From JBIKWM01 sp044356305 (GTDB lineage Bacteria; Bacteroidota; Bacteroidia; UBA10329): 64,000 bases of DNA. This document shows, in pieces, positions 43,736 to 52,228 of this stretch. The stretch spans positions 1 through 64,000 of the forward strand of contig JBIKWM010000002.1 of NCBI GenBank assembly GCA_044356305.1, written 5' to 3'. The notes under the pieces were generated by a model. The model was not told where the DNA came from and made no database searches. It was given only the letters and a program-made list of their open reading frames with translations. Position 1 is the first letter of the stretch, and each line of letters opens with the position of its first letter. Both the position numbers and the translations under genes were made by a program.

Positions 43736-44703
43736 GCATGGCCACCATGGGCCGAATATCTGAGCGACTGAGGCTGAGGAGGGCCAAAGACCCGGGCACC
43801 GGCCGCAGCACCGATGGTGCTTCGCGTGTCATCAATCACGATGGCACTTTCAATGTGCGTAAGGTGGGTGCGGCCTTCAATGCCAGCGACATCTACCAGT
43901 GGCTGATCGGTATGCGCTGGTGGCCCTTCCTGGCACTTATTCTGGGCAGCTATGTGCTGCTGGTCTTGCTATTCGCGTCCATTTATGTGGTCATCGGGGT
44001 TGAACACCTTAACGGGGTGACGCCTGTGGGAATGCCCCATGACATGTGGCCTGCGGTATTTTTCAGTAGTCAGACTTTCACAACAGTGGGCTATGGTGCC
44101 ATTGCGCCCAGTGGGGTGGCCACCAGCCTTTTGGCATCGTTCGAAGCATTTATTGGCCTGTTGTGCTCGGCCCTTTTCACGGGTCTGCTCTACGGTCGGT
44201 TCGCCCGGCCATCGGCCCATTTCAGATTCTCAGAAAAAGCCATCATTGCTCCTTATGAAGGCGGCACTGCGCTTATGTTCCGCATGGCCAACGAACGGCC
44301 CAATCTGGTGGTTAACATGCACGCCAATGTTCTGCTTGTCCTACTTGAGGACAATGGCAACGGTGGACGCGTGCGCCAGTACTATGAACTTGCTTTGGAG
44401 ACCGACCGCATTCACTTTTTCCCGCTCAACTGGACAGTGGTGCACCCTATTGACGAGAAGAGCCCACTAAGCGCCATGTTGCCCGATGAGATGGCTCGCC
44501 TACAGGCCGAGATTATGATTCAGGTGCGGGGATATGATGAGACCTTCGCACAGGAAGTCAGCGCGCGATTCTCTTACCGCTGGTCAGAGTTCGATTGGGG
44601 TGTGAGATTCAAACAGGCCTACCACGTGGATGAGGACGGAGGTGTGGTGTTTGACCTCGCCCTGCTCAGTGCCACCGAAAAGGTCAGCCCAGCAGTGCCT
44701 TGA
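43732..44703 (+). CDS. Inward-rectifier-type potassium channel (KirBac)
   Basis: 323 residues from GTG 43732 (an ATG at 43738 also fits). Two membrane helices (about 62-90 and 125-150) flank a pore helix and the selectivity filter TVGYG (about 117-121). The C-terminal 170 residues form the Kir cytoplasmic beta domain (LMFRMANERPNLVVNMHANV..). Bacterial Kir channels conduct potassium and are gated by lipids or pH. The 3' end overlaps the convergent GatB/YqeY gene by 20 bases. Confidence 0.93.
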   Translation: MSMATMGRISERLRLRRAKDPGTGRSTDGASRVINHDGTFNVRKVGAAFNASDIYQWLIGMRWWPFLALILGSYVLLVLLFASIYVVIGVEHLNGVTPVGMPHDMWPAVFFSSQTFTTVGYGAIAPSGVATSLLASFEAFIGLLCSALFTGLLYGRFARPSAHFRFSEKAIIAPYEGGTALMFRMANERPNLVVNMHANVLLVLLEDNGNGGRVRQYYELALETDRIHFFPLNWTVVHPIDEKSPLSAMLPDEMARLQAEIMIQVRGYDETFAQEVSARFSYRWSEFDWGVRFKQAYHVDEDGGVVFDLALLSATEKVSPAVP

Positions 44704-45133
44704 CCACCGCGCTCACCACCTTGCCATCGGCCTGCCCGGCCAAGCGTTTGGTGGCAGTGCCCATCACCTTACCCATGTCCTGAGGGCCAGAGGCACCTAC
44801 TTCGGAAATGATTGCCGCAATTATCGGGCGCAATTCATCTTCCCCGAGCTGTTTGGGGAGATAAGCCTCGATGATGGCTGCTTCGGCCTGCTCGTTGGCG
44901 GCAAGGTCGGCACGGCCCTGTTGTGTGAATATGTCTGCGCTCTCTTTACGCTGTTTAACAAGACGTTGCAGCAGTTTCATCCCTGCTTCATCGCTCACCT
45001 CGCCAGTGGCACCTTTCTCGGTGGCGGCCAGCAACAGCTGAGATTTCACGGCCCGCAGCGATGTAAGTCGCACCTGGTCCTTGGAGCGCATGGCATCCTT
45101 AATGTCTTCATTTATCCTATCAACAAGTGCCAT
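44684..45133 (-). CDS. GatB/YqeY domain protein
   Basis: 149 residues, the usual length. All-helical YqeY fold: MALVDRINEDIKDAMRSKDQVRLTSLRAVK then the QLGEDELRPIIAAII and MGKVMGTATKRLAGQADGKVVSAVVKALL end, related to the C-terminus of GatB. Suggested to bind tRNA or glutamyl-tRNA amidotransferase; function uncertain. A classic TACCTTTG element lies 25 bases before the ATG. Confidence 0.95.
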   Translation of the reverse strand: MALVDRINEDIKDAMRSKDQVRLTSLRAVKSQLLLAATEKGATGEVSDEAGMKLLQRLVKQRKESADIFTQQGRADLAANEQAEAAIIEAYLPKQLGEDELRPIIAAIISEVGASGPQDMGKVMGTATKRLAGQADGKVVSAVVKALLG

Positions 45134-45158
45134 TTCCCTTCTTTTTCGGTATGAGCCG

Positions 45159-45166
45159 CAAAGGTA
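45159..45166 (-). promoter_or_regulatory. Promoter -7 element TACCTTTG
   Basis: Exact TAnnTTTG on the minus strand, 25 bases before ATG 45133. Confidence 0.65.
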
Positions 45167-45169
45167 GCC

Positions 45170-45805
45170 TCAGCCTTGCAGCGACTGTGCGATCTGCAAC
45201 AGCGTGGGGCTGTCCATGACATGAGCCCCTTTGAACCGGTGTACCTCTAACTGTGGCAACGCTTCGCGCAATGGGCCCAGGCGGGTGTCAATCTCCTGAG
45301 GTTTTATGTAAGGATCCTCATCGCCAATGGCAAAATGTACCGGAATGTCCTTAAGGTGCACACCAGCGGTGACCGGGTCAACATCGTGCGGAAAACTGCC
45401 GGCCCACATCACCACCCCGCGCACAGGCACGCGCTGCTGCACCACCCAACGCATGACTGCCGTGGCTCCTTGCGAGAAACCGAGTACTACGGGGCGCACT
45501 CCTATGGGCACCTCTTTCTGCATCAACTTCCCCAGATACGAGGCCTGGTCATTTACCTCAGCCTCGCGGTCGGCAGCGGTCATCCATGAGGCTCCGATAC
45601 GTCCGCCCAACCCATCGAGGTAGAAACGCGACAGACCCTCGGCCGCAATCACCTTGGCATTCTCCATTCCATCAAAATGCCTGATGAAGTACTCGGCCAA
45701 CTGCCCGTAGCCGTGCAGGACAAGCCAATGTTGACCCTGTGTTGTCAGCTTATCCACAACGCAATAGCGGGCTGTGCGTGGTGTCTCTATGTTCAGATGT
45801 TCCAT
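45170..45805 (-). CDS. Phospholipase/carboxylesterase-type alpha/beta hydrolase
   Basis: 211 residues. VLHGYGQLAEYF near residue 29, nucleophile GFSQGA near residue 108, aspartate in IGDEDPYI and histidine FKGAHVM near 193 form the triad. Similar to the YpfH/carboxylesterase group of small soluble esterases. No signal peptide. Substrate unknown. Confidence 0.88.
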   Translation of the reverse strand: MEHLNIETPRTARYCVVDKLTTQGQHWLVLHGYGQLAEYFIRHFDGMENAKVIAAEGLSRFYLDGLGGRIGASWMTAADREAEVNDQASYLGKLMQKEVPIGVRPVVLGFSQGATAVMRWVVQQRVPVRGVVMWAGSFPHDVDPVTAGVHLKDIPVHFAIGDEDPYIKPQEIDTRLGPLREALPQLEVHRFKGAHVMDSPTLLQIAQSLQG

Positions 45806-45895
45806 TCGTGATCCCTATCAAAAGTTCCGTAGGCCAATTGTTCAGATTGGTCTAAAAGTGGAGTTCGGATGTCGAATGTCCGAGCCAGTGCCTGA

Positions 45896-45903
45896 TACCT
45901 TCG
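45896..45903 (+). promoter_or_regulatory. Promoter -7 element TACCTTCG
   Basis: Fits TAnnTTnG, 21 bases before TTG 45925. Confidence 0.5.
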
Positions 45904-45924
45904 GGCATTCCTGTCCGCCTAAAA

Positions 45925-47577
45925 TTGAGCTGCATACGCATCCTTTCATTGTTCCTCTGCACGGCATGGGTCGCGACAGCGATGGGGCAGTGCATGGAAC
46001 GCGACCTCACCTTGGATGCAAAGGTGCTCAGTGCGGCCCGCATTGTGGAGGGTGAACTGCAACAGGGAAGCTGTTTCCTTGGTGATGACGGCATCATACG
46101 CACCAGGTGGCACCTGTATGTTACCGGAACTCTGAAAGGCCCTCATGCCCGGAACCTCGAAGTGTTGACTTTAGGTGGACAGATGGGCCGATGGGCGCAG
46201 GCTGTTTACCCTGGCCCGGCATTGGCGCCAGGGAATGCAGGAACAGTCTTTGTTGATGCTGCGGGCGAAGTGCAACAGTTCGTTGCACACCACAATGCTG
46301 AGTCTGACGTTCGATTGCGCAATGATATCCTTGCCATTGCAGGGCAGGATTACATCGGCCTCGATAACACGATTGAAAACGGCACGGTACGAACGGATGC
46401 CGTTATCAGTGCTCTGATGCCCAGTGAACTTCGCGCAGGCACGGGCGATGTGCTGTCCATACACGGTGCGGGTTTCGGAACGGTACAGGGCACAGGCACC
46501 GTGGCGCTGCGCAATGCCGATACAGGTGGACAGACCTACGTGACCATCCCACAGGGCGAACTTTACCTGCTGTGGAGCGATGATCTGATACAGGTGCGTG
46601 TGCCTGCGGCATCGGTCACTTCGGCCATGGTGTGTGGCACAGGCACCGTGCGCGTGATGCCCGATGGGGCCGCGGCAGCCGAGTCGGCTGATACGCTTCG
46701 GGTGCAGTATGCCCGCACAGAGGTGATGCAGGAGTTCGGGCTGGCACCTACCGTATTGGCCGGGCCTCAGAATGGTGGGTACCTTGTTGAGCTGAACACC
46801 TCATCGGAACATCTGCGTGGACTGACGCAAATGGCCATTGATCGATGGGCATGCGCCACTGGTATAAACATGAGCATCGGGGCGGCCAATACCACGGCCG
46901 GATCGTGGGCCAACGATGGGGTGAATCTGATCGGTATGGCCGCACAGGGCCAGCTTCCCGCTCAGCAACTGGCCCGCACAGTGGTCAATCTGATGGGGTG
47001 TGGCAGTATCGATAACCTGACTTGGTCGCTCATCGGGTTTGATGTGCTGTTCAATCCGCAGGTGGAATGGAATTATTCGGATGGCGCACCGGCCCCAGAT
47101 CAGTATGACCTTCTCACCACACTGATGCACGAGCTGGGTCATGCGCATCTTTTGCAGCACATCATTAACCCAGAGGCTGTTATGTACCACACCATCGGCA
47201 TGGGCCAATTCAGGCGTGACCTTATTGAAGGGCAGTGCGTTGCTGGCGGCATTGATGTGGTGAATGAGGCATTGGCTGAGGGTACATGCTCTGGACAGGC
47301 GCACCAACCGTATAGTGGGGAGGCCTGTGCCACACTGGCAGTCCATACAGGCCAAGATGAGGGCCTTTCCATTTATCCGAATCCTGTGACCGGCACCGAT
47401 GTCACGCTTCGTGGAGTAACCCTCGGACAGCCATACATGATAGTGGATAGTACCGGGAGGATTGTGTTTCAAGGCACGTGCAACTCAGACCGTCCAATGC
47501 TCCCGACCGCCCGTCTGTGCCCCGGCACCTACGTTATTCATATCGAGAGTTTGGCCATGCGCATCATCGTACTCTGA
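45925..47577 (+). CDS. Secreted metalloprotease with TIG domain and T9SS sorting domain
   Basis: 550 residues from TTG 45925, which opens a signal peptide (MSCIRILSLFLCTAWVATAMGQ). Residues about 160-255 look like an IPT/TIG immunoglobulin-like fold. The metzincin-like zinc motif is HELGHAHLLQH near residue 400 (H-E-x2-H-x5-H), followed by a Met-turn candidate (AVMYHTIGM). The last 75 residues are a type IX secretion C-terminal domain beginning LSIYPNPVTG and ending in IIVL, so the protein is exported and anchored or released at the cell surface. Confidence 0.85.
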   Translation: MSCIRILSLFLCTAWVATAMGQCMERDLTLDAKVLSAARIVEGELQQGSCFLGDDGIIRTRWHLYVTGTLKGPHARNLEVLTLGGQMGRWAQAVYPGPALAPGNAGTVFVDAAGEVQQFVAHHNAESDVRLRNDILAIAGQDYIGLDNTIENGTVRTDAVISALMPSELRAGTGDVLSIHGAGFGTVQGTGTVALRNADTGGQTYVTIPQGELYLLWSDDLIQVRVPAASVTSAMVCGTGTVRVMPDGAAAAESADTLRVQYARTEVMQEFGLAPTVLAGPQNGGYLVELNTSSEHLRGLTQMAIDRWACATGINMSIGAANTTAGSWANDGVNLIGMAAQGQLPAQQLARTVVNLMGCGSIDNLTWSLIGFDVLFNPQVEWNYSDGAPAPDQYDLLTTLMHELGHAHLLQHIINPEAVMYHTIGMGQFRRDLIEGQCVAGGIDVVNEALAEGTCSGQAHQPYSGEACATLAVHTGQDEGLSIYPNPVTGTDVTLRGVTLGQPYMIVDSTGRIVFQGTCNSDRPMLPTARLCPGTYVIHIESLAMRIIVL

Positions 47578-47594
47578 GCATGTAATTTTCCCCG

Positions 47595-48251
47595 ATGGGA
47601 AAAACAGCGCTTGTGGCTGGGGGCACTGGCCTTATTGGCAGGAAGCTTATTGAACTTATATGTGAGAATCCTGATTTCGGGCATGTGCTGCACGTGGGTC
47701 GAAGGAGCAGTGGCCTGAATCACCATAAGCTGAGTGAGAATCTCGGTGCTGATATGTCGGCAGCCGATATTTCTGGCAGTGGTGTTGATGTGGCCTTTTG
47801 TTGTCTGGGCACCACCATGGCGCGTGCAGGCAGCAAAGAGGCTTTTTACGCTGTCGATCACGACCTGTGTGTCTCTTTCGGACTTCTGGCTCAGCTTCAC
47901 GGTGCAACACTGATGATCATGGTGTCATCCCTCGGGGCCGATGCAGGATCAGGGAACTACTACCTCCGCGTGAAAGGTGAGACCGAGCGTGACCTTGCAG
48001 CACTCGGTTTCAGGCGGTTCGTGGCCGTGCGTCCATCCCTACTGCTAGGCCCTCGCAGTGAGAGTCGCCCAGGCGAACGTGCTGGGCAGGTGCTCATGGG
48101 TGTCCTGAATCCGCTGTTCGTTGGTTCGCTGAAGCGCTACAAGGCTATCACTGCTGGGCAAGTAGCTCAGGCCATGGTCATTCTTGCTGGTCAGGACGGA
48201 AATGGGGTGAAGGTGGTAGAGAATGAAAGGTTGTTGGCATATGCAGGCTGA
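47595..48251 (+). CDS. NAD(P)-binding Rossmann protein, atypical SDR (TIP30/HTATIP2-like)
   Basis: 218 residues. AGGTGLIGRKLIELI at the N-terminus binds NAD(P); VSSLGADAGSGNYYLRVKGETE gives the serine and Y-x3-K pair. Short homologues are oxidoreductases or regulators of unknown substrate. Begins 17 bases after the metalloprotease gene, in the same direction. Confidence 0.85.
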   Translation: MGKTALVAGGTGLIGRKLIELICENPDFGHVLHVGRRSSGLNHHKLSENLGADMSAADISGSGVDVAFCCLGTTMARAGSKEAFYAVDHDLCVSFGLLAQLHGATLMIMVSSLGADAGSGNYYLRVKGETERDLAALGFRRFVAVRPSLLLGPRSESRPGERAGQVLMGVLNPLFVGSLKRYKAITAGQVAQAMVILAGQDGNGVKVVENERLLAYAG

Positions 48252-48555
48252 TCGGCCACAGAAATCGAAGAAGAGGTAAGGGCCGATTTCTCAAGACCAT
48301 GGTTCAGTATTGGTCTGCACTGAGGCATAAAAGTATCTGAGCGTTTTGCCTTCGAAGCCAATGCGGGGGTGATATGTCTGAGGGCTGCTCTGTACCTTGC
48401 GCTCAGGTCTTGCATGGCCTGTCATTATTTGGATTAGACACCCTAAAATAATGACTTATAGGGAGGTGAATAGCTTTTCTATAGTTCTTGCAAACAGATT
48501 TCTCAATAGCATAGCGGGTTGAAGCACATCCAATCAGCGACCGAAACGAAGACCG
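48252..48555. other. 304-base gene-free stretch before polA with two inverted repeats
   Basis: No ORF I can support. A weak hairpin AGAAATCG (48260-48267) pairs with CGATTTCT (48284-48291); a perfect 10-base inverted repeat GTCATTATTT (48421-48430) and AAATAATGAC (48446-48455) lies 100 bases before polA. The latter could be an operator. No convincing promoter element was found. Confidence 0.5.
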
Positions 48556-51393
48556 ATGACCATACAGGACCCAAACGAAGACAAGCGTCTATTTCTACTC
48601 GATGCATTTGCACTGATCTATCGTGCCTATTTCGCTTTCAGCGGAACCAAAATGGTGAACAGCAAAGGCGTGAACACCAGTCCGGTGTTCGGTTTTGCCA
48701 TTACACTGCTGGACCTTTTGGAAAGAGAGAAACCCTCGCACATTGCAGTGGTGTTCGATGTGGGTGCCGAGACCATCCGTACCGCACAGTTTGCCGACTA
48801 CAAGGCTAACCGGGCTGAGACGCCAGAGGATATCCGGACGGCAGTACCCTACATCCAGCGATTGATCGAGGGTTTCAAGATTCCTGTGATCGGTCTCGCA
48901 GGCTACGAGGCCGATGACCTGATAGGCACCCTTGCCAAAAAGGCCGAGCTGCACGGTTACACCACCTACATGGTGACTCCAGATAAGGATTATGGCCAAT
49001 TGGTGAGCGATAGGATATTCATGTACAAGCCTGGTAAACAGGGTAATCCGGCCGAGGTGCTCGGACCCAAAGAGATATGCGCCAAGTACGGCATTGAGCG
49101 CCCCGGGCAGGTGATTGACATTCTTGGTATGTGGGGCGATGCGGTCGATAACATACCAGGCATACCGGGTGTGGGCGAAAAGACCGCCATCAAGCTGGTC
49201 CAGGAGTTCGGTAGTGTAGAGAATCTGATTGCCAATACGGCCCAACTCAAGGGTAAATTGAAAGAGAATGTGGAGCAGTTTGCCGATCAGGGCCTGCTTT
49301 CAAAGAAACTGGCCACCATCATCACCGATGCTCCCATCAATCTGGACGAGGCCGGCCTCATTCTCGAGGATCCCGACCGCGACCTGCTCAAGGAGCTATT
49401 TGCTGAGTTGGAGTTCCGCACCCTCTCGCGCAGGGTATTGGGCGAGGAAGTGGCTGTTTCGCAGGCCACACCTTCACCCAGACCGAAACAGGCCGCCAAC
49501 TCCGATCAGATGGACCTTTTCGGAGGTGGAGGTATAACAGAAACGGGTGATGCGGCCCAAGGGAGCGGGCTGAATTATCGCACCATCGAAAGCGAGACAC
49601 ACAATTATCGTTTGGCCGATTCGGCTGAAAAACGTGGGCAGCTTCTGTCAGAACTTATTGCGGCCCCAGAGGTGTGCTTCGATACCGAGACCACCGACCT
49701 CGACACCCTCGATGCCGACATTGTGGGGGCCAGTTTCGCGATCAAGGAAGGTGAGGCGTGGTACGTACCATTCCCTGAAGGGAATAAGGAAGCAACTGCC
49801 ATTTTGATGGAGTTTGCCCAGCTTTGGGATGATGCCACCAAGACCATTGTGGGGCAAAATCTAAAGTACGACATCGGTATTTTGTCCAATTATGGCATTG
49901 AACTGAAGGGCCGCCTTTACGATACCATGTTAGCGCACTACCTGGTGCAGCCCGACATGCGCCATGGTATGGACCTGCTAGCTGAGACCTACCTCGGTTA
50001 CAGGACAGTGAGCATCACTGAGCTGATAGGCAAGAAAGGAAAGGGGCAGGGCAACATGCGCGATGTGCCCGTTGAGAAGATCAAGGATTATGCGGCTGAG
50101 GATGCCGATATCACGCTGCGCCTCAAGCATGTGTTCGACCCCATGCTCGATGAGGCTGGGGCGCGCGCACTGTTCAATGATGTTGAGATGCCACTGGTGC
50201 CGGTGCTCAGCGAAATGGAGCGCGAAGGCATTCGCCTCGATTCGGGGGCGCTGAATGTGCTTTCGAAAGAATTGGAAGGCGACATTGTCACGCTGCTTGA
50301 TGAGATACAGGCACTGGCCGGGGTACCCTTCAATTTGAACAGTCCGAGGCAGTTGGGCGAAGTGCTTTTCGACCACCTCAAAATTGACCCATCGGCCAAA
50401 AAAACGGGAAAGACAGGCCAATATGCCACCAGCGAGGATGTGTTGCAGAAACTGGTGAACAAGCATCCCATTGTGGCCAAGATGCTCGATTACCGCGGCT
50501 TGCAAAAGTTGAAGAGTACTTACGTTGATGTGCTTCCGACATTGGTGAATCCGCGCACAGGGCGCATCCACACCAGTTTCAATCAGGCCGTTGCTGCCAC
50601 TGGCCGCCTAAGCAGCAACAACCCCAACCTGCAGAATATCCCTATCCGCACCGAACGGGGCCGAGAGGTGCGCAAGGCATTTGTGCCGCGCAATGAGGAT
50701 TTCGTGCTGCTTTCGGCCGACTATTCGCAGATTGAGCTGCGCGTGATAGCATCGCTCAGTGACGATGCGAACATGATGGAGGCGTTCCGTTTGGATCAGG
50801 ACATCCACGCGGCCACGGCTGCTAAGGTGTTCGGGGTGCCGTTGGCCGAGGTGAGCCGCGACCAGCGAAGCAAAGCGAAAGCGGTGAACTTCGGAATCAT
50901 TTACGGGCAAAGTGCCTTTGGTCTGGCTGAGAATCTGAACATCAGCCGCACCGAGGCCCGCGAGATAATTGATAGCTATTTTGCCCAGTATCCGGGCATC
51001 AGAACCTACATGGACAACTGCATTTCCAAGGCCCGCGAGCGCGGCTATGTTGAGACCATGCTGGGCCGCAGACGGGTGCTGCGCGATATAAACAGCAACA
51101 ACCCGACCGTGCGGGGCTTTGCCGAACGCAACGCCATCAACGCACCCATTCAGGGCACTGCGGCCGACATGATCAAGGTGGCCATGATACGGGTCCACAA
51201 GGCTTTGAATGAACAGAAGCTCCGCTCGCACCTGTTGCTACAGGTGCATGACGAACTGGTCTTTGATGCGCACCGTGCTGAGCTTGACGTGCTGAAACCG
51301 TTGGTTGAGGACTGCATGGTGAACGCCATCCCCCTGCAAGTGCCGGTAGTGGTGAGTATGGATACGGGGTTGAACTGGCTTGAGGCTCACTGA
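48556..51393 (+). CDS. polA: DNA polymerase I
   Basis: 945 residues. The 5'-3' exonuclease covers about 1-310 (LFLLDAFALIYRAYFAF, DIPGIPGVGEKTA). The 3'-5' proofreading domain starts near residue 370, and keeps its DxE (CFDTETTDLD). The polymerase domain has motif A SADYSQIELR near 720, motif B RSKAKAVNFGIIYGQSAFG and motif C LLQVHDELVF near 895. So proofreading seems intact. It serves Okazaki-fragment processing and repair. Transcribed alone. Confidence 0.98.
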   Translation: MTIQDPNEDKRLFLLDAFALIYRAYFAFSGTKMVNSKGVNTSPVFGFAITLLDLLEREKPSHIAVVFDVGAETIRTAQFADYKANRAETPEDIRTAVPYIQRLIEGFKIPVIGLAGYEADDLIGTLAKKAELHGYTTYMVTPDKDYGQLVSDRIFMYKPGKQGNPAEVLGPKEICAKYGIERPGQVIDILGMWGDAVDNIPGIPGVGEKTAIKLVQEFGSVENLIANTAQLKGKLKENVEQFADQGLLSKKLATIITDAPINLDEAGLILEDPDRDLLKELFAELEFRTLSRRVLGEEVAVSQATPSPRPKQAANSDQMDLFGGGGITETGDAAQGSGLNYRTIESETHNYRLADSAEKRGQLLSELIAAPEVCFDTETTDLDTLDADIVGASFAIKEGEAWYVPFPEGNKEATAILMEFAQLWDDATKTIVGQNLKYDIGILSNYGIELKGRLYDTMLAHYLVQPDMRHGMDLLAETYLGYRTVSITELIGKKGKGQGNMRDVPVEKIKDYAAEDADITLRLKHVFDPMLDEAGARALFNDVEMPLVPVLSEMEREGIRLDSGALNVLSKELEGDIVTLLDEIQALAGVPFNLNSPRQLGEVLFDHLKIDPSAKKTGKTGQYATSEDVLQKLVNKHPIVAKMLDYRGLQKLKSTYVDVLPTLVNPRTGRIHTSFNQAVAATGRLSSNNPNLQNIPIRTERGREVRKAFVPRNEDFVLLSADYSQIELRVIASLSDDANMMEAFRLDQDIHAATAAKVFGVPLAEVSRDQRSKAKAVNFGIIYGQSAFGLAENLNISRTEAREIIDSYFAQYPGIRTYMDNCISKARERGYVETMLGRRRVLRDINSNNPTVRGFAERNAINAPIQGTAADMIKVAMIRVHKALNEQKLRSHLLLQVHDELVFDAHRAELDVLKPLVEDCMVNAIPLQVPVVVSMDTGLNWLEAH

Positions 51394-51433
51394 ATTTAAT
51401 GGGCCCGTGTTGGGTGCCGATTTACAGAGTTCC

Positions 51434-52180
51434 TCAAGGAACCCGTTCTAAGCGTAGCCCTGCCGCGTCCAACACCGCACAGTGGGGGTCGTGAAACCAG
51501 GCACCTAGATTGATGTAGCGGGAACTGCTGCCCACGGGCATGTCGAGTACCAGATGACGGTGCCCGAATATGAAAGCATCGTAGTGCTCTCTGGCCGACA
51601 CTTCGAGGCAATATTGGTAAAGCCATTCGCCCTTGGTGCCATGGAACTCATCATCGGCCGCCAGATTAGCCTCTCGGCTACGGCCGCTCCAGAAACGCGC
51701 CAGACCGATGCCTATATCGGGGTGAAGCCATCCGAATAGCCATATGCACACAGGGTTTGCAAATACCTGCTTAATGAACTTGTAACCGTGGTCGCCAGGC
51801 CCCAATCCATCGCCATGGCCCACAAGGATTTTCAGCGGTCCAAGTGTGAGCGCCAGATTGCCTCGGTGCATGGTGGCGCCCAGTTCCTCTTCAAAGTACC
51901 GGAACATCCACATATCGTGGTTGCCCGTGAAAATGTGCAAGTCAACGCCAGCATCGGACATTTCGGCCAGTTTGCCCTGAATCCGCACAAAACCCTTTGG
52001 TACAGCTGTACGGTATTCGTACCAGAAATCGAACAGGTCGCCAACGATGTAGAGGGCCGCTGCATCAGATTTTATGCTGTCAAGCCATCGCACCGCCCGC
52101 TCCTCACGGGCACGGGAGGTGACGGCATCGGGCACTCCCAGATGCAGATCAGAAATGAAATAGACCTTGTCTCGGGCCAC
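51434..52180 (-). CDS. lpxH: UDP-2,3-diacylglucosamine diphosphatase-like (LpxH-type) phosphoesterase
   Basis: 248 residues from GTG 52180. Metal motifs of calcineurin-like phosphoesterases: SDLHLG near residue 10, GDLFDFWYE near 47, GNHD near 82, GHGDG near 116 and FGHRH near 201. GDLFDFWYEYR is characteristic of LpxH, which makes lipid X for lipid A. Followed leftward by no clear partner; upstream is a DUF5723 gene in the same direction. Confidence 0.88.
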   Translation of the reverse strand: MARDKVYFISDLHLGVPDAVTSRAREERAVRWLDSIKSDAAALYIVGDLFDFWYEYRTAVPKGFVRIQGKLAEMSDAGVDLHIFTGNHDMWMFRYFEEELGATMHRGNLALTLGPLKILVGHGDGLGPGDHGYKFIKQVFANPVCIWLFGWLHPDIGIGLARFWSGRSREANLAADDEFHGTKGEWLYQYCLEVSAREHYDAFIFGHRHLVLDMPVGSSSRYINLGAWFHDPHCAVLDAAGLRLERVP

Positions 52181-52228
52181 TTGTAGGGTGCGTTGCGCAG
52201 CGCGAAGATGCGAAGTGTGCGGCCGGTG

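Noticed and set aside
52202..52209. CATCTTCG on the minus strand as lpxH promoter
   Set aside because: The first base of TAnnTTnG does not match, so it was not listed.
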